NCBI GenBank assembly: GCA_030688115.1 | Contig: JAUYIX010000023.1 | Location: 1 to 13,121 of the forward strand | Reading direction: 5' to 3' | Length of the DNA: 13,121 nt | Origin: a bacterium | GTDB taxonomy: Bacteria; Patescibacteriota; JAUYIX01 | In this document: piece after piece, positions 11,173-13,121 of the stretch | Numbering within the stretch: position 1 is the stretch's first letter | How the letters are laid out: every line of letters starts with the position of its first letter | Notes under the pieces: generated by a model | Databases searched by the model: none | Told to the model about the DNA's origin: nothing | The model's input: the letters and a program-made list of their open reading frames with translations, nothing else | Translations under genes and position numbers: made by a program

Positions 11173-13121
11173 CTACAAGATCCCCGGCGTGAGTGCCAGC
11201 GAAACGCCTCCAAGGAGTATCAATAGAGCAATGGCGGGCTTGAGCGGCAGAGTTTTTTTGAGTCCAAGCGTCAAGATAACCAGGAGGCCGGCCACCATCG
11301 GGTAGAGATAACGCGCCTGCGGCTGAAAATAATCTCGGTTGAGATAGGCCAACATAAATAGTTCTGACACGATTGCGCCGGTAATCCAGTGAACAAAACG
11401 GCGTGTGTGTGAGTTGGCTTGGTCTAGTCTAAAAAGTCCTGCAACAGCGAGCCCGATCGGGATCAGGTAGGCGACGTAGAGTAGGTCCGGATATACGATG
11501 TCCCAACTGCCAAGCCGTCCGACAAAGGTCTGCCAGAGCACCACAAAAAAAGAGAGCAGGTAGTTCCAGCTGACGTCCTCGCGATAAGGATCGAGCTGTG
11601 CCAACTCACCCAAATGAACCTCAGGGACAAGATATCCGGTGGTCTGCAAGTTAAACCAAAGCCACAGTGCGACCGGGATTGCAGCAATCACGAGAGCCCC
11701 AAACCATACCCGTAATTTATTGTGGCGCCGCGCAGAGAGTGTAATCGCCAGACCCAGCACCAAGAGGGGTGGCCCCGCAAATAACTTAGTCAACACCGCT
11801 CCTGCTCCGGCAAGTGCTGCCACGACATACCAGGCAGCGCTCGTATTAGTCCTCCAGAGTCGCAGCATGGCAATGGTCACGACGGTCAGCAACACAAAAC
11901 TGAGGGCGTCATTATTTACCGTGGCAAACTCATGCACCAGCATCGGTAGCGCCGCAAAGAGCATCAGTGGTACGACCCGCCAACCAACCGGCAAAAGCAA
12001 TCGGCTCAAGCGATAGACCAAAAGCATTTGCACAAGGCCAAGCAAAATCATCATAGTACGCAGTGAGTCGATCCCCAGCCCCAGTGGACGTACAAGCTCA
12101 AGCCAGCCCGCCCCCATTATATAAAAGAGTGGCGGCTGGTGTGGCTCACGATTGACCCCAAAGTCGATGGCTAGTTGGTCCGGTAAGCGCTGATAGTCGG
12201 CCACGTAACGCGTGTAGGTAACGTGACTGTCCTCATCGTTAGCGCGACCACGCGGCAGCAAACCGGCAATCGTTAAGGCCAGTGAGATAAACAGTATCAG
12301 GGAGAACACCACAACAACACTCTCAAAGCGAGTCAGCGGTTGATGGCGCTCGGTTCTGCCAGAAAAAACGCGGGCGGTGGCCCGGTGCTCCCGCATCCTT
12401 GAGGCACGCTCCTGGGGGTCGGGGCGTGAGGCAAAACGTGACTTAAATAGTGTTGCCAAGAGAAGCCGCCGCCAGCTGGCATTGAGTGCCTCGAGTTGGC
12501 AATACAGCCAAAAACGCACCTCCTTAAAAGGTCCGCGCCAATAGCGTCGCGTGACATAGCGTAACGTTTTTTTGAACTCGAGCAGGCGCGTCTCGCTGGC
12601 GCGAGACGCGCCAAAATGTTGTTCTCCCGATTTATTGTGGGCGTGGATAAACGTCACGGCGCCGTCGACATAAACCCGGCGACCTTGTGTGTGTAATCGC
12701 CAACAGAGCTCCAAGTCCTCCGAATACAAAAAAATGTTTTTGTCGAGAGCGATGCGCCGGCCGTTTATCAGGCGCGGTACAAGCAGGGCGGCGCCCCAAG
12801 CACAATCAACCGGAACCAACCGGCCCTGCTGTATGTAGCGCTCTTTAGCTTTTTCTCGAAAAACAAGTTTGGCCAGCTGTGCCCGCATACTAGGGAAGGC
12901 GTAAAAGTTTGGCTGATAGGTGTTGTCCGGATAGCGCAGTTGCGGTGCCAAACCACCTAAGTTTTTTATCGAGTCAGCGCGCTTTATCAGCGCATCGATT
13001 GAGCCGGAGGTTACCTCTGCGTCGGGATTGAGCAGTAAGAGATACTCACCTGTGGCCTGCTCGATGGCCCGATTGTTAGCCCGAGCAAATCCGAGGTTTG
13101 AGTCATTTTTTAGAACTGTCA
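11173..13121 (-). CDS. Fused family-2 glycosyltransferase and GT-C-like multi-span membrane enzyme, N-terminus beyond the window
   Basis: 648 codons are visible and the start lies past 13121; the TTG near 12951 is internal. Visible residues 1-256 are a GT-A (GT2, rhamnosyltransferase-like) domain: NLGFARANNRAI (8-19), the LLLLNPDAEV nucleotide-sugar/metal motif (27-36), and YSEDLELCWR (132-141), the usual ED..L..R acceptor-side motif. After a basic linker, about a dozen hydrophobic spans (266-648) resemble lipid-linked-sugar GT-C enzymes or DUF2142: NDEDSHVTY (294-302), QPPLFY (328-333), NNDALSF after several spans, and QARYLYP (601-607). A joint role in building or transferring surface polysaccharide at the membrane is inferred. 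Donor and acceptor are unknown. No terminator is evident between it and mscS. Confidence 0.88.
   Translation of the reverse strand, partial: TVLKNDSNLGFARANNRAIEQATGEYLLLLNPDAEVTSGSIDALIKRADSIKNLGGLAPQLRYPDNTYQPNFYAFPSMRAQLAKLVFREKAKERYIQQGRLVPVDCAWGAALLVPRLINGRRIALDKNIFLYSEDLELCWRLHTQGRRVYVDGAVTFIHAHNKSGEQHFGASRASETRLLEFKKTLRYVTRRYWRGPFKEVRFWLYCQLEALNASWRRLLLATLFKSRFASRPDPQERASRMREHRATARVFSGRTERHQPLTRFESVVVVFSLILFISLALTIAGLLPRGRANDEDSHVTYTRYVADYQRLPDQLAIDFGVNREPHQPPLFYIMGAGWLELVRPLGLGIDSLRTMMILLGLVQMLLVYRLSRLLLPVGWRVVPLMLFAALPMLVHEFATVNNDALSFVLLTVVTIAMLRLWRTNTSAAWYVVAALAGAGAVLTKLFAGPPLLVLGLAITLSARRHNKLRVWFGALVIAAIPVALWLWFNLQTTGYLVPEVHLGELAQLDPYREDVSWNYLLSFFVVLWQTFVGRLGSWDIVYPDLLYVAYLIPIGLAVAGLFRLDQANSHTRRFVHWITGAIVSELFMLAYLNRDYFQPQARYLYPMVAGLLVILTLGLKKTLPLKPAIALLILLGGVSLALTPGIL

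Overview
The window is 13.1 kb of bacterial DNA, densely coding and moderately GC-rich by eye. No tRNA, rRNA, CRISPR array or insertion sequence is visible. The lineage cannot be fixed from the sequence. Standard-code ribosomal and nucleotide genes, few Shine-Dalgarno sequences, a CWB2-anchored surface protein and a VanZ-type protein fit a monoderm-like bacterium. A Candidate Phyla Radiation (Patescibacteria) member is my best but tentative guess.

Left (1-3307, minus strand): a class I ribonucleotide reductase operon. nrdA (large subunit, two ATP-cones, a stretched Ala-rich C-terminal tail) overlaps nrdB by 10 nt. nrdB runs off the left edge but still shows all the metal and radical residues expected in its visible part.

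Middle-left (3308-3897): a 590-bp divergent regulatory region. It holds candidate promoters for nrdAB and for infC, a large inverted repeat between them, and a roughly 320-nt leader full of strong potential RNA helices. The leader leads into infC-rpmI-rplT (IF-3, L35, L20) on the plus strand. infC appears to start at AUU, the rare codon known for IF-3 self-regulation; an annotation limited to ATG/GTG/TTG starts would cut off the N-terminal domain.

Middle (5057-10147, minus strand): three co-directional cell-envelope genes. In order of transcription they are a membrane-anchored protein with a lytic-transglycosylase-like domain, a VanZ-family membrane protein, and a giant secreted protein. The last consists of a signal peptide, 14 tandem units of about 48 residues (which could make two seven-bladed beta-propellers), a Calx-beta domain and about three CWB2 wall-binding repeats.

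Right (10284-13121): an MscS-type mechanosensitive channel on the plus strand, divergent from the transglycosylase-like gene. The shared promoter region carries three exact-phase 12-bp repeats. The channel gene converges on a large partial gene fusing a family-2 glycosyltransferase to a multi-membrane-span GT-C-like module. Everything from 5057 rightward concerns the envelope, suggesting a region for cell-surface and wall-polymer biogenesis next to core housekeeping operons.
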